A stretch of 64,000 nt of DNA from Pararhizobium qamdonense (GCF_029277445.1 NZ_CP119566.1:1395001-1459000); one strand, 5' to 3'. Positions 10,557-19,013 are shown, counted from the first letter of the stretch. Notes: a model not told the origin generated them from the sequence alone. Program-made: numbers and translations.

Positions 10557-11195
10557 TCAGGCGTTGGCCTTCGCACCCGGCATCGGCTTGATCACGTTCA
10601 TCAATGCGCCATAGGGCAACAGCATGACCAGGCCGACGATGATCTTGACGCTGAGGTCGCCGAGCGCCCAGGAGATCCAGCGCGGTGCTTCTGCGGTCAT
10701 GACGCCGAGGATCGGGGCGCTTTCGAGCGCGAAGGGATCGTTCGGGCCAAAGACCACGAAGACGGCTGCAAAGGCAAACGAGAAGAAGATCGCGGTATCG
10801 AGGAAAGAGCCGAACAGCGAGCCGATCAGCGGCGCGCGCCACCAGCTCTGCGCCCGCAGCCTGTTGAACACCGAAATATCCAGAAGCTGGCCGAACAGGA
10901 AGGCCGAACCCGAGGCGATCGCGATGCGCGGTGTGGCGACCAGCACCGACAGGACGATGGCGACGGCAAAGCCGGCAATCACCACCTTGCGGGCAGTGCG
11001 TGGTCCGAACTGGCGGTTGGTAAGGTCGGTGACGAGAAAGGCGATCGGATAGCTGAACGCGCCCCAGGTCAGCAGGTCACCCAATTGCATGCCGGCGATC
11101 GAGCCGGGCAGGGGATACTGGACCAGGAAATTGGAGGCCACGACCACGAGGGTCATCAGCGCGACATAGGTGAGAAACGTGCGGTTTTTAAGCAT
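10557..11195 (-). CDS. yhhQ: Queuosine precursor transporter (YhhQ/VUT family)
   Basis: Integral membrane protein of 212 aa from the COG1738 vitamin-uptake-like family, which imports preQ0/preQ1 for queuosine tRNA modification. About six hydrophobic segments are visible, with family signatures GDLLTWGAFSYPIAFLVTDL, TNRQFGPRTARKVV, ASGSAFLFGQLLDISVFNRL and GSLFGSFLDTAIFFSFAF. The ATG at 11195 (MLKNRTFLTY) is chosen over an upstream in-frame codon because AGGA lies 7 nt before it and the transmembrane region starts there. The leader can fold over this start (see 11192-11221). GluQ, which modifies queuosine in tRNA-Asp, is also in this window at 40.9 kb. Confidence 0.9.
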   Translation of the reverse strand: MLKNRTFLTYVALMTLVVVASNFLVQYPLPGSIAGMQLGDLLTWGAFSYPIAFLVTDLTNRQFGPRTARKVVIAGFAVAIVLSVLVATPRIAIASGSAFLFGQLLDISVFNRLRAQSWWRAPLIGSLFGSFLDTAIFFSFAFAAVFVVFGPNDPFALESAPILGVMTAEAPRWISWALGDLSVKIIVGLVMLLPYGALMNVIKPMPGAKANA

Positions 11196-11221
11196 TTTTT
11201 TATCCTGGGGTATGCCACCAG
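11192..11221 (-). promoter_or_regulatory. Candidate preQ1-I-like pseudoknot over the yhhQ start
   Basis: On the minus strand the 30 nt from 11221 to 11192 read CTGG-TG-GCA-TACC-CCAG, then GAT, seven As and TGC. CTGG can pair with CCAG (P1) and GCA with TGC (P2) across the A-rich tail. That is the topology of preQ1-I riboswitches (P1, loop with a short P2 strand, P1', A-rich tail, P2'). The AGGA ribosome binding site overlaps P1' and the ATG lies in P2'. The conserved loop bases match only partly, so this is a candidate supported mainly by gene context. Confidence 0.3.
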
Positions 11222-11299
11222 TTGGAGCGATCGGAGCCCGCTCTTTGCCATGCTTTTGGGCCGGCAAGCCGCAGACGGTTTACAGTCTATAGGACACGA

Positions 11300-11330
11300 G
11301 AAAAAGGCTCGCCGGTTGCCCTGGCAAGCC
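11300..11330 (-). terminator. Rho-independent terminator of rpmB
   Basis: On the minus strand GGCTTGCC pairs with GGCGAGCC (8 bp with one G-T pair) around a 9-nt loop, followed at once by TTTTT. It lies 29 nt after the rpmB stop and before the yhhQ leader, so the two genes appear to be separate transcription units. Confidence 0.8.
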
Positions 11331-11358
11331 TTCTCATCTGTACAGTCACGTGTGCCGG

Positions 11359-11661
11359 TTAAGCGGCGACAGCGACGGCTTCAGCCGTCTTCTTGACGAT
11401 CTGGCGGCGCAGCAGGCGAGCGCGCATCGACAGCTCGACTTCGTCAGCCTTGATCAGGAATGCGTCGAGACCACCGCGGTGTTCAACCGAACGCAGGGCT
11501 GCGGCCGAAACGCGCAGACGGTAACGCTGGCCGAGCACGTCGGAAATCAACGTAACCTGGCACAGGTTCGGAAGGAACTTGCGCTTGGTCTTGTTGTTTG
11601 CGTGGCTCACATTGTTGCCCGACTGGACGCCCTTGCCGGTCAATTCGCAACTACGGGACAT
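11359..11661 (-). CDS. rpmB: 50S ribosomal protein L28
   Basis: Large-subunit ribosomal protein bL28, 100 aa. The protein begins [20 protein letters not shown], the canonical L28 start, and continues with [17 protein letters not shown] and [17 protein letters not shown]. Length is normal for rhizobia, with an Ala/Val-rich C-terminal tail. An in-frame extension upstream of the ATG at 11661 exists but has no family character and is rejected. It has its own terminator downstream. Confidence 0.97.
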   Translation of the reverse strand: MSRSCELTGKGVQSGNNVSHANNKTKRKFLPNLCQVTLISDVLGQRYRLRVSAAALRSVEHRGGLDAFLIKADEVELSMRARLLRRQIVKKTAEAVAVAA

Positions 11662-12011
11662 GATGCACCTATTTTTCTTTTCGCCTTCGGTCCATGCGTT
11701 GGCGGGCCATATGCCCAGGCCGCATTCCGTTGGCCATGATTGGAAAGTTGCGGTTCTATAGTCAGACAGAGCCGCGGCGTCAAGCCAAACCTTCGTTTTC
11801 CGGGAAAAACTCTTGAGAAACGCGGGGTCTTTCAAGCCGGAGATGCCGTACGGTTTGGATTCTCCTCGTCCCTATACATCTTTGCGGCGGGCAATTCCAC
11901 TTTATTGGTCCATGGGTTAAGGCTTGTGGCAAAAGCGGGGTTTGCGGCGCAGAAATGCCGTAAACACACCGTATCGGCTGTTGTCGCATGACCATTTGGA
12001 AGGGCTGAGGA
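11662..12011. other. Intergenic region between rpmB and the DUF3108 gene
   Basis: 350 bases between divergent genes. I see no convincing ORF, RNA gene or repeat. It must hold the rpmB promoter on the minus strand and that of the DUF3108 gene on the plus strand, but I cannot place either with confidence. Confidence 0.6.
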
Positions 12012-12788
12012 ATGAACTGGCGCATCGGTGTCTCGGCGCTTCTGGCGTTTGCAACGGCAACGTTTTCCACAGGTACGGCTTTTGCCGCCGATATCACGCA
12101 TAATACGGATTACAGCATCTCGCTTGCCGGCCTGCCGATTGCCAAGGCTTCGTTCCACACGGCATTGAACGACAAGCGCTACACCATTTCCGGCACGATG
12201 AACTCAGCAGGGCTTGCCGATATCTTTGCAAAGACCTCGGGTGAAACCTCGGTATCGGGCGTCATCGGCCGTGACCAGCTGAGTGCTTCCGAATACCGCG
12301 TGCGCTATCAGAGCGGCAAGAAGGGCCGGGCGATCGATGTCCAGTTCCGTGATGGCGATGTGGTATCCGCCTCGATGAAACCGCCGCGCAAGATCCCGAA
12401 AAACTGGGTGCCGGTGACCAAGGCCGATATGCGCAATGTCGTCGATCCGCTCTCCGGCCTGATCTTTCCGGCCGATACGCGGGTCTGCCCGAAAAGCGTG
12501 CCGGTCTTTGACGGCGAATCGCGCATGGACCTGAAGCTCTCGCCCAAGGGCACGAAGCCCTTCAAGACGGAGGGTTTTTCGGGCGATGTCATCGTCTGCG
12601 GCATCAAGTTCGTGCCGAAATCCGGTTTCCGCAAGGGCCGCGACGACGTCGATTATCTGCGCAAGCTGGAAACCATGGAAATCTGGTTTGCCAAGGCTGA
12701 AGCCGTGAATGTATATGCTCCCGTCTACGTCCGCATCCCCACCAGCTACGGCCCGGTCACCATCTGGGCCACGCGGTTCGGAAGCTGA
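12012..12788 (+). CDS. DUF3108 domain-containing periplasmic protein
   Basis: A 258-aa protein with a clear signal peptide (MNWRIGVSALLAFATATF, predicted cleavage after FAA). The body is the DUF3108 beta-rich domain: YSISLAGLPIAKASF near the start, TSGETSVSGVIG, LSASEYRVRYQSGKKGRA, and the C-terminal LETMEIWFAKAE. Two to three Cys residues could form a disulfide. The family has no established biochemical role. The gene is separated by about 30 nt from the following YddG-like exporter, so they may form a transcription unit. Confidence 0.8.
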   Translation: MNWRIGVSALLAFATATFSTGTAFAADITHNTDYSISLAGLPIAKASFHTALNDKRYTISGTMNSAGLADIFAKTSGETSVSGVIGRDQLSASEYRVRYQSGKKGRAIDVQFRDGDVVSASMKPPRKIPKNWVPVTKADMRNVVDPLSGLIFPADTRVCPKSVPVFDGESRMDLKLSPKGTKPFKTEGFSGDVIVCGIKFVPKSGFRKGRDDVDYLRKLETMEIWFAKAEAVNVYAPVYVRIPTSYGPVTIWATRFGS

Positions 12789-12818
12789 CATTTCCATTTG
12801 CGCCGGGGGGGCACAGGC

Positions 12819-13709
12819 ATGAAGGTCAAGGCAACGCTGATCGGCTTTTCGGCGATCCTGATGTGGTCGCTGCTGGCGCTGTTTACCGCCGCCTCCGGCA
12901 CGATGCCGCCTTTCCAGCTTTCGGCCATCTGCTTTTCGATCGGCAGTATTCCAGGCCTCGTGGTTCTGGCGCTGAAGCCCGAGCGGCTCAAGCTTCTCAG
13001 GCAGCCGGCACAGGTCTGGATCGTCGGCATTGCCGGGCTGTTCGGCTACCATTTCCTCTATTTCACGGCGCTTCGGAATGCGCCGGCGGTCGAGGCCGGG
13101 CTGATTGCCTATTTGTGGCCGCTGCTGATCGTCGTCGGTTCGGCGCTTTTGCCGGGCGAGCGTCTGCGCTGGTATCATGTTGCGGGCGCGGTCTGTGGTC
13201 TAGCCGGTACGATCCTGATCGTGGCGCGCAACGGCGTCCAGTTCGATGATGCCTATGTGATGGGCTATAGCGCGGCTTTGGCCTGCGCCTTCACCTGGTC
13301 GGGATATTCGCTGCTGACGCGGCGGTTCGAGGCGGTTTCAACCGATGTCGTCACCGGCTTTTGCCTGGCAACCGCCGCTTTGTCGTTCCTGTGCCATCTT
13401 GGCTTGGAAACCACGGTCTGGCCGGAAAGCGCCACGCAATGGATTGCGGTTGTGGGTCTTGGCCTCTTGCCGGTCGGTGCTGCCTTCTATGCCTGGGATT
13501 ACGGCGTCAAGAACGGCAATATCCAGATCCTCGGCGTTGCCAGCTATGCGGCCCCGGTTCTGTCCACGCTGGTGCTGATCGCCTTCGGTTTTGCCGAGCC
13601 GTCGTGGCGCATCGCGCTCGCCTGCCTGTTCGTCACGGGCGGCGCAGTGCTGGCGGCCAAGGATATCATTTTCCGGGACCGGTCGCGCGCCGCGCAGCCC
13701 GCCGGGTAG
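12819..13709 (+). CDS. DMT superfamily (EamA) exporter, YddG-like
   Basis: A ten-helix drug/metabolite transporter, 296 aa, with two EamA repeats (about residues 1-135 and 145-285). It resembles the aromatic amino-acid exporter YddG in KATLIGFSAILMWSLLALF at the start and in FYAWDYGVKNGNIQILG then SYAAPVLSTLVL near the end. The ATG at 12819 is chosen because it begins the first helix; an earlier in-frame codon is possible. A role in exporting aromatic amino acids would fit the aro/tyr genes nearby, but this is inference from similarity, and DMT substrates are hard to predict. Confidence 0.85.
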   Translation: MKVKATLIGFSAILMWSLLALFTAASGTMPPFQLSAICFSIGSIPGLVVLALKPERLKLLRQPAQVWIVGIAGLFGYHFLYFTALRNAPAVEAGLIAYLWPLLIVVGSALLPGERLRWYHVAGAVCGLAGTILIVARNGVQFDDAYVMGYSAALACAFTWSGYSLLTRRFEAVSTDVVTGFCLATAALSFLCHLGLETTVWPESATQWIAVVGLGLLPVGAAFYAWDYGVKNGNIQILGVASYAAPVLSTLVLIAFGFAEPSWRIALACLFVTGGAVLAAKDIIFRDRSRAAQPAG

Positions 13710-13711
13710 AC

Positions 13712-14155
13712 TTAGAGCGCAGGCGGCTGCCAGCCGGGCGGCGCCATTTCAAAAGCCGAGAAATCAAAACCCGGTGAAACGGTGCAGCCGACCAGCGTCC
13801 AGGCGCCAAGCGAGGTTGCCGATTGCCAGCCGTTCGCCGGCACCACGGCCTGCGGCAGTTCGCCGATCAGGATATTCGAGCCGAGCTTGATGGTCGTGGC
13901 AGGCTTGCCATCCTCAGCGATGCTGAGCGCCAGAGGCGCACCGGCATAGAAGTGCCAGACCTCGACCGCATCGCGGACCCGGTGCCAGTGCGAGCGTTCG
14001 CCGCGCTCCAAGAGATAATAGATGGCCGTCGAGTATCCTCGCGGGCCGCCTGCGGTGTCCTTGAAGGTCTGGATATACCAGCCGCCTTCCGGATGGCGCT
14101 GCATGTTCAACGTTTCGATAATGGCTTTCGCCGAGAGCGGCAGTTGGACGTCCAT
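13712..14155 (-). CDS. Cupin domain protein (DUF985 family)
   Basis: A 147-aa single-domain cupin of the DUF985 (Cupin_5) type. The family motifs are readable: MQRHPEGGWYIQTF, STAIYYLLERGERSHWHRV with the His residues expected at the cupin metal site, EVWHFYAGAPLALSI, LGSNILIGELPQAVVPANGWQ and GWTLVGCTVSPGF-like TLVGCTVSPGFDFSAFEM. Its biochemical function is unknown. The start codon overlaps the gloB stop (TGATG), so it is translationally coupled to gloB, and it is convergent with the YddG-like gene with only 2 nt between stops. Confidence 0.88.
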   Translation of the reverse strand: MDVQLPLSAKAIIETLNMQRHPEGGWYIQTFKDTAGGPRGYSTAIYYLLERGERSHWHRVRDAVEVWHFYAGAPLALSIAEDGKPATTIKLGSNILIGELPQAVVPANGWQSATSLGAWTLVGCTVSPGFDFSAFEMAPPGWQPPAL

Positions 14156-14925
14156 CAGAAATTGTCCTTGCGCTTGCGGATTTCGGCAAAGACCTCAGCG
14201 TCCGATGCGTTGTCCATATACAGATGTGCCCTTATGGCCGCGTCATGCGGCCGCAGGAAGGGGTTGGTGGTCTTTTCCAGTCCCAGTGTCGTCGGCGCGG
14301 TGAAGGCGCCCTTGGCGCGCAACGCCTCGATCTCGGCCGCCCGAGATTTGAGCGCCGCATTATCCGGATCGACGGTGACGGCAAAGCGGGCGTTGGACAG
14401 CGTATATTCATGGCCGAAATAGACCACCGTATCATCCGGCAACGCCATCAGCTTCTGCAGCGAAGCCCACATCTGCGCCGGTGTACCTTCGAATAGGCGG
14501 CCGCAGCCGAGCGCAAACAGCGTGTCGGCGGAAAACAGCAGCGTGTCGTCTGGAAAATAAAAACAGATATGCCCGGCCGTGTGCCCCGGCGTTTCGAAAA
14601 CATGCACCTTGTGGCCGGCAAATTCGAAGTCACCACCATCACCGATGGTCATGTCGATGCCGGGAATTTTCTTGGCTTCGTTTTCCGGGCCGATGATCGT
14701 CGCCTCATAGCGCGTCTTCAGCGCCAGGTTGGCGTCCACATGGTCGGTATGATGATGGGTGGTGAGAATATGCGTCAGCGTCCAGCCCCGGCGTTTCAAA
14801 GCGTCGAGGATCGGCTGTTCCTCCGGCGCATCGATCGAGGCGGTGGCGCCCGTTTCCGGATCGTGGATCAGCACGCCGAAATTGTCGGTGCGGCATGGGA
14901 ACAGTTCGATGTCGAGTTTGGCCAT
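14155..14925 (-). CDS. gloB: Hydroxyacylglutathione hydrolase (glyoxalase II)
   Basis: Metallo-beta-lactamase-fold thioesterase (256 aa) that hydrolyses S-D-lactoylglutathione to D-lactate and glutathione, the second step of methylglyoxal detoxification. The binuclear metal motif [12 protein letters not shown] is at about residues 53-64, followed by [36 protein letters not shown] and [15 protein letters not shown]. The C-terminal glyoxalase II domain includes NPFLRPHD. Length is typical. It is divergent from the methyltransferase at 15015, sharing a gap of about 90 nt. Confidence 0.95.
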   Translation of the reverse strand: MAKLDIELFPCRTDNFGVLIHDPETGATASIDAPEEQPILDALKRRGWTLTHILTTHHHTDHVDANLALKTRYEATIIGPENEAKKIPGIDMTIGDGGDFEFAGHKVHVFETPGHTAGHICFYFPDDTLLFSADTLFALGCGRLFEGTPAQMWASLQKLMALPDDTVVYFGHEYTLSNARFAVTVDPDNAALKSRAAEIEALRAKGAFTAPTTLGLEKTTNPFLRPHDAAIRAHLYMDNASDAEVFAEIRKRKDNF

Positions 14926-15014
14926 GAGAGAATTCCTGCGGAGGGGCGGGGCGTTATGGCGAATGTAGTGAGCCGCGCCTTGAAGTCCACCTGTTCCAGT
15001 CTAACATGCATGTC

Positions 15015-15758
15015 ATGCATGCAGATATCGTCGACCTTCGCCAGTTCTATCATTCCCGCCTCGGGCGCTTTGCCGAACAATCGATCGGCATGGCGCTGTC
15101 GTCCGTGTGGGCGCGGTTGCCGGAAGAGCGATTGGTGGGGCTCGGATATGCCGTTCCCTATCTCGATCGTTTCCGCGCCGATACGGAGCGCACCTTTGCC
15201 TTCATGCCGGCGGGGCAGGGCGCGGTAAACTGGCCGGTGGCAGAGCTGTCCTCGACGGCGTTGATCTTCGACGAGGAATTGCCGCTGCCCGATTCGTCGA
15301 TCGACCGGGTGCTGATGGTGCATTCGCTGGAATTTGCCGAAAATCCGCGCGAGACGATGAAAGAGCTCTGGCGCATTCTGGCGCCGGGCGGACGGCTGGT
15401 CATCGTCGTGCCGAATCGCCGTGGCGTCTGGGCGCGCATGGAGCACACGCCGTTTGGGTCAGGTAGGCCCTATTCGCGCGGACAGCTGACGGCACTGTTG
15501 CGCGAAACCAATTTCACCCCCGGCGCCTCCGCCGATGCCCTGTTTTTCCCGCCGTCGAAACTGAAACTGATCCTGAAGATGCGCCAGGCGTTCGAGCGTA
15601 TCGGCCGCTCGCTCTGGCCGGTCTTTTCCGGCGTCATCATCGTCGAGGCGCAAAAACGGCTCTACCAGGGCCTTCCGGTCGCCGCGCGCGCCTCGCGCCG
15701 GGTCTTCGTGCCGGTGCTGGCGCCACAGGGCGTTCCGACGACGCGGGATGTTGGGTAG
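15015..15758 (+). CDS. Class I SAM-dependent methyltransferase
   Basis: A 247-aa Methyltransf_11-type protein. The C-terminal part of the Rossmann fold is clear: LPLPDSSIDRVLMVHSLEFAE, then ELWRILAPGGRLVIVVPNRRG. The usual GxGxG motif I is not evident in the N-terminal half (LVGLGYAVPYLDRF is the closest), a feature of this rhizobial subfamily. The substrate is unknown. I prefer the ATG at 15015 (MHADIVDLRQFYHS); one at 15006 is in frame and the area is the short palindrome ATGCATGTCATGCAT. No good ribosome binding site marks either. Confidence 0.8.
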   Translation: MHADIVDLRQFYHSRLGRFAEQSIGMALSSVWARLPEERLVGLGYAVPYLDRFRADTERTFAFMPAGQGAVNWPVAELSSTALIFDEELPLPDSSIDRVLMVHSLEFAENPRETMKELWRILAPGGRLVIVVPNRRGVWARMEHTPFGSGRPYSRGQLTALLRETNFTPGASADALFFPPSKLKLILKMRQAFERIGRSLWPVFSGVIIVEAQKRLYQGLPVAARASRRVFVPVLAPQGVPTTRDVG

Positions 15759-15785
15759 GTCCATTTTGGCCACGGAGCCCGCTCG

Positions 15786-15853
15786 CCCCCCTCTGTCACT
15801 TCGTGACATCTCCCCCCTTGAGGGGAGATGTCGGCGTCGCCGACAGAGGGGGG
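15786..15853. repeat. Palindromic multi-hairpin intergenic repeat
   Basis: Outer arms CCCCCCTCTGTC and GACAGAGGGGGG (12 bp, perfect) enclose a GTCAC/GTGAC mini-hairpin, a central GACATCTCCCC/GGGGAGATGTC stem (11 bp) and a CGGC/GCCG mini-hairpin. The layout is a multi-branched junction. Related copies are at 26296-26345 and 26421-26465. It lies between the methyltransferase and hisC. Confidence 0.9.
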
Positions 15854-15955
15854 TAACTCACAGGCGAGAGCCAAGAAATCGGCATCGCACTCGACAAAAA
15901 CCCGCCGCACCGGTATTGGCTGAGCGTCATTTCCCTGTTGCCGAAAGCTGATCCC

Positions 15956-17062
15956 ATGAGCGCAGACATCCAGAGCCCCACGCCACGCCCCGGTATCCTT
16001 GATATTGCCGCTTACGTGCCGGGCAAGGAGCATGCGCCGGGTGTCGCCAAGGTCTATAAGCTGTCTTCGAACGAGACCCCTCTGGGGCCAAGCCCGAAGG
16101 CGATCGAGGCCTTCCAGAAGGCTGCGGCCAAGCTTGAAATCTATCCGGACGGCCAGGCAATCGAATTGCGCGAGGCGATCGCCTCCGTCTATGGCCTCAA
16201 CATCGCCAACCTGATGTGCGGCAACGGGTCCGATGAACTGCTCGGCCTGCTCTGCCACGTCTATCTGGCGCCCGGCGATGAGGCGATCATCACCGAGCAT
16301 GGGTTCCTGGTTTACAAGATCCAGATCATGGGGGCCGGCGCGACGCCGGTCACCGTGAAGGAAAACGATTGCCAGGTCACTGTCGATGCGATCCTCGCTG
16401 CGGTCACGCCGAACACCAAAATGGTCTTCCTTGCCAATCCCGGCAACCCGACGGGCACCTATGTTCCGGTCGACGAAGTGCGCCGCCTGCAGGCCGGCCT
16501 GCCGAAGAACGTCATCCTGGTTCTCGACGCTGCCTATGCCGAATATGTCCGCCGCAATGATTATGAGGCGGGCCTCGAGCTGGTGTCGTCCAACCGGAAC
16601 GTGGTGATGACCCGCACGTTTTCGAAGATCCACGGGCTTGCAGCGCTCAGGATCGGCTGGATGTATGCGCCGCTTGCCATCATCGATGCGCTGAACCGGG
16701 TGCGCGGGCCATTCAACATGAATGCGCCGGCCATCGCCGCCGGTGCCGCTGCGATCCGCGATCAGGCTTTTGCCGCAGCTGCGGTCGAGCACAATCAGCT
16801 TTGGCTCGGCAAACTTACCGATGCGCTCTCGGCGCTTGGCCTGCGCGTGACGCCGTCGGTCACCAATTTCGTGCTGATCCATTTCCCCGATCTCGACGGC
16901 AAGCGTGCGCCGGAGGCCGATGAATTCCTGACCAGCCGTGGCTTCATCCTGCGCGCGGTGCGTGGCTATGGTCTGCCCAATGCGCTGCGCATGACCGTCG
17001 GCTCGGCCGAGGCCAATGAGGGCGTGATTGCTGCACTCACCGAATTTATGGGCCGGGCGTGA
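15956..17062 (+). CDS. hisC: Histidinol-phosphate aminotransferase
   Basis: PLP-dependent class I/II aminotransferase (368 aa) converting imidazole-acetol phosphate to histidinol phosphate; several HisC enzymes also use aromatic 2-oxo acids. Visible: [37 protein letters not shown] with the PLP-contacting Asn, LDAAYAEYV, and the PLP Lys in [20 protein letters not shown] 18 nt upstream is in frame, but the ATG at 15956 is the normal start. Its stop overlaps the tyrC start, and this pairing with a prephenate/arogenate dehydrogenase suggests a role in tyrosine/phenylalanine as well as histidine synthesis. Confidence 0.93.
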   Translation: MSADIQSPTPRPGILDIAAYVPGKEHAPGVAKVYKLSSNETPLGPSPKAIEAFQKAAAKLEIYPDGQAIELREAIASVYGLNIANLMCGNGSDELLGLLCHVYLAPGDEAIITEHGFLVYKIQIMGAGATPVTVKENDCQVTVDAILAAVTPNTKMVFLANPGNPTGTYVPVDEVRRLQAGLPKNVILVLDAAYAEYVRRNDYEAGLELVSSNRNVVMTRTFSKIHGLAALRIGWMYAPLAIIDALNRVRGPFNMNAPAIAAGAAAIRDQAFAAAAVEHNQLWLGKLTDALSALGLRVTPSVTNFVLIHFPDLDGKRAPEADEFLTSRGFILRAVRGYGLPNALRMTVGSAEANEGVIAALTEFMGRA

Positions 17063-17985
17063 TGGCACAGCAATTCGAAACCATCGCGCTGATCGGCATC
17101 GGCCTGATCGGCTCGTCGATCGCCCGCGAGATCAAGGACAAGGGCCTCGCCGGTACCGTCGTGGTCTCGACGCGCAGCGACGCGACGCTGAAGCGGGCAG
17201 AGCAGCTGAACCTGGGCGACCGCTACACGACATCGGCGGCCGATGCGGTGAAAGATGCCGATCTGGTCATCGTCTCGGTGCCGGTCGGCGCTTCCGGCGC
17301 TGTCGCTGCCGAGATTGCGCCGAACCTCAAGCCGGGCGCCATCGTCACCGATGTCGGCTCGACCAAAGGCTCTGTCATTGCCCAGATGGCACCGCATATG
17401 CCGCAGGGCGTGCATTTCATCCCCGGCCATCCGATTGCAGGTACCGAATATTCCGGCCCGGATGCCGGCTTTATCGGCCTGTTCAAGGGCCGCTGGTGCA
17501 TCCTGACGCCGCTGCCGGATACTGACGAAACCGCCAAGGCCAAGCTGCGGACGTTCTGGGAAACGCTGGGCTCGATGGTCGATGACATGGACCCAGAGCA
17601 TCACGACAAGGTTCTGGCGATCGTCTCGCATCTTCCGCATATCATCGCCTACAATATTGTCGGCACGGCGGATGATCTGGAAGCGGTGACCGAATCCGAA
17701 GTGATCAAATATTCGGCCTCGGGTTTCCGCGACTTCACCCGTCTTGCAGCATCAGACCCGACCATGTGGCGCGATGTCTGCCTGCACAACAAGGATGCGA
17801 TCCTCGAAATGCTATCACGCTTTTCCGAGGACCTTGCTTATCTGCAACGGGCGATCCGCTGGGGCGACGGCGACAAGCTGTTCGACCTCTTCACCCGCAC
17901 CCGCGCCATCCGCCGCTCGATCGTTCAGGCGGGCCAGGATACGGACATGGCTGACTTCGGCCGGCATGCGATGGATCAGAAGTAG
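17062..17985 (+). CDS. tyrC: Prephenate/arogenate (cyclohexadienyl) dehydrogenase
   Basis: NAD(P)-dependent oxidative decarboxylase (307 aa) of tyrosine synthesis. The N-terminal Rossmann fold has ALIGIGLIGSSIARE, and the body has VTDVGSTKGSVI, HFIPGHPIAGTEYSGP, a catalytic His in SHLPHIIAYN and SGFRDFTRLAASDP. There is no chorismate mutase or ACT domain, so it is the monofunctional form. The ATG at 17062 overlaps the hisC stop by one base; a GTG one codon earlier is possible. It is the last gene of the hisC-tyrC operon. Confidence 0.93.
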   Translation: MAQQFETIALIGIGLIGSSIAREIKDKGLAGTVVVSTRSDATLKRAEQLNLGDRYTTSAADAVKDADLVIVSVPVGASGAVAAEIAPNLKPGAIVTDVGSTKGSVIAQMAPHMPQGVHFIPGHPIAGTEYSGPDAGFIGLFKGRWCILTPLPDTDETAKAKLRTFWETLGSMVDDMDPEHHDKVLAIVSHLPHIIAYNIVGTADDLEAVTESEVIKYSASGFRDFTRLAASDPTMWRDVCLHNKDAILEMLSRFSEDLAYLQRAIRWGDGDKLFDLFTRTRAIRRSIVQAGQDTDMADFGRHAMDQK

Positions 17986-18291
17986 GCGGTTCTTTGCTGC
18001 GGCGTCTGGCAACGTTCGAAGACGTTTATTCTGCTTCGTAAGGCTTTTGCACGTGAATGCACGTTAAAGTAGATTTTCTTCTATAGTGAAAAGTGTTTTT
18101 GCGTGCGCTGCCGCTTGACTTATGCGTGTTTCGCGTCGAACTTACGAGGATAGCGAGTGGATGGCTAACGAGCCGCTTCATAAGAACCAGAGTGTTTCAC
18201 ATGGTTTGTATTGACGAATATGATGGGCAGGCGAAAATCTGATCAACCTCGCGAATGTCGAGTGCGTTGAGCACTGGAAGGACGTGATGCA
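17986..18291. other. AT-richer intergenic region before the 18.3-kb genes
   Basis: 306 bases with visibly more A/T than the surroundings. A weak hairpin (AACGT/ACGTT) follows tyrC, and a CTTGAC-type -35 lies at 18114 without a clear -10. Short open stretches occur but none with a convincing start and ribosome binding site. It may be remnant DNA of the same origin as the following genes. Confidence 0.5.
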
Positions 18292-18603
18292 GTGAGTGAC
18301 AATAAACCAAACGACGATTCTGTTGCCGCTAGCGAACATTTTCAACGAGTTATCCGAGAAACCTTTGGTCAAGATGAGCGGCCCGCTGAGATCAAGCATG
18401 TCGCAGAAGTCTATCTGAACATGATTTCCATCCTCGACATCGTCTTTGCGATGGGGCAGGCGTTCGAATCGATGCAACTGACCTCGGAGCAGCGCCAGTT
18501 ATTCGAAAGAGCCCGCAGACCTCTGCAAAGTCTCATGCACGGGATTGGTAGCGGCGTAACAAATCTAGCCCCATCGAAGGGAGAGCCAGATGGCGATGCC
18601 TAA
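18292..18603 (+). CDS. Hypothetical protein, 103 aa
   Basis: I do not recognise this protein. It starts at GTG 18292 (MSDNKPNDDSVAASEHFQ) with GGAAGGA about 12 nt upstream. It is soluble and mostly helical, with HVAEVYLNMISILDIVFAMG and LTSEQRQLFERARRPLQSLM. No membrane segment, signal peptide or known motif is seen. It appears to be the first of two genes ending at the terminator near 18960. Base composition differs from the neighbours, suggesting accessory DNA. Confidence 0.6.
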   Translation: MSDNKPNDDSVAASEHFQRVIRETFGQDERPAEIKHVAEVYLNMISILDIVFAMGQAFESMQLTSEQRQLFERARRPLQSLMHGIGSGVTNLAPSKGEPDGDA

Positions 18604-18669
18604 GAGTCAAACCAGAACGAGATTGGTAGCGAGGTCAAGGGATGGGTCGCTTCGTTCGAACGGCCCCAG

Positions 18670-18933
18670 TTGAAATCAGGTGGCGATGGTGGCAATAATG
18701 GCGGCATGGAAAAGCGGATGGATGCACTCGAAAAGCGCTTCGACAAGATAGAAACGAAATTCGATTCCTTGCAAAAGGATTTTGGTGACGTGCGAATCCA
18801 GATCGCGACGCTTGTCGAGCGGGTTGCGCATCTTCCAGGCAAAGGCTTTATCGTCACTGCCACGATCAGTGCCCTCGCACTGTTCTCAGCCCTCATGATT
18901 TTCAAAGAAAAGATCGCCTTGCTTCTAGGCTAA
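18670..18933 (+). CDS. Coiled-coil, C-terminally membrane-anchored protein (start or frame in doubt)
   Basis: A small protein with a Gly-rich start, a heptad-like coiled coil (MEKRMDALEKRFDKIETKF, then DSLQKDFGDVRIQIATLVE) and one C-terminal transmembrane helix (VTATISALALFSALMIF). The architecture resembles small phage- or chromosome-borne tail-anchored coiled coils of unknown role. The start is uncertain: TTG 18670 or ATG 18706 are possible in this frame. The frame is coherently coding back to 18604, while the best ribosome binding site and ATGs (18590, 18596) lie in another frame. A one-base deletion near 18613 may therefore have broken the gene. Confidence 0.55.
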   Translation: MKSGGDGGNNGGMEKRMDALEKRFDKIETKFDSLQKDFGDVRIQIATLVERVAHLPGKGFIVTATISALALFSALMIFKEKIALLLG

Positions 18934-18949
18934 CAGTTGCGATCAGGGT

Positions 18950-18976
18950 GACCGCTTCGGCGGGTTCTTTTTTGCA
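18950..18976 (+). terminator. Rho-independent terminator with TTCG tetraloop
   Basis: A GACCGC-TTCG-GCGGGTTC stem (about 6 bp with a bulge, UUCG loop) followed by six Ts. It ends the two-gene hypothetical unit at 18292-18933. Confidence 0.75.
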
Positions 18977-19013
18977 AAACACGCGCACTGATCGCGTGTT
19001 CGCATAATCCTCA

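Noticed and set aside
18160..18260. Short peptides (MANEPLHKN..., MVCIDEYDG...) upstream of the 18.3-kb gene
   Set aside because: Each is under 20 codons, with no consistent frame or ribosome binding site.
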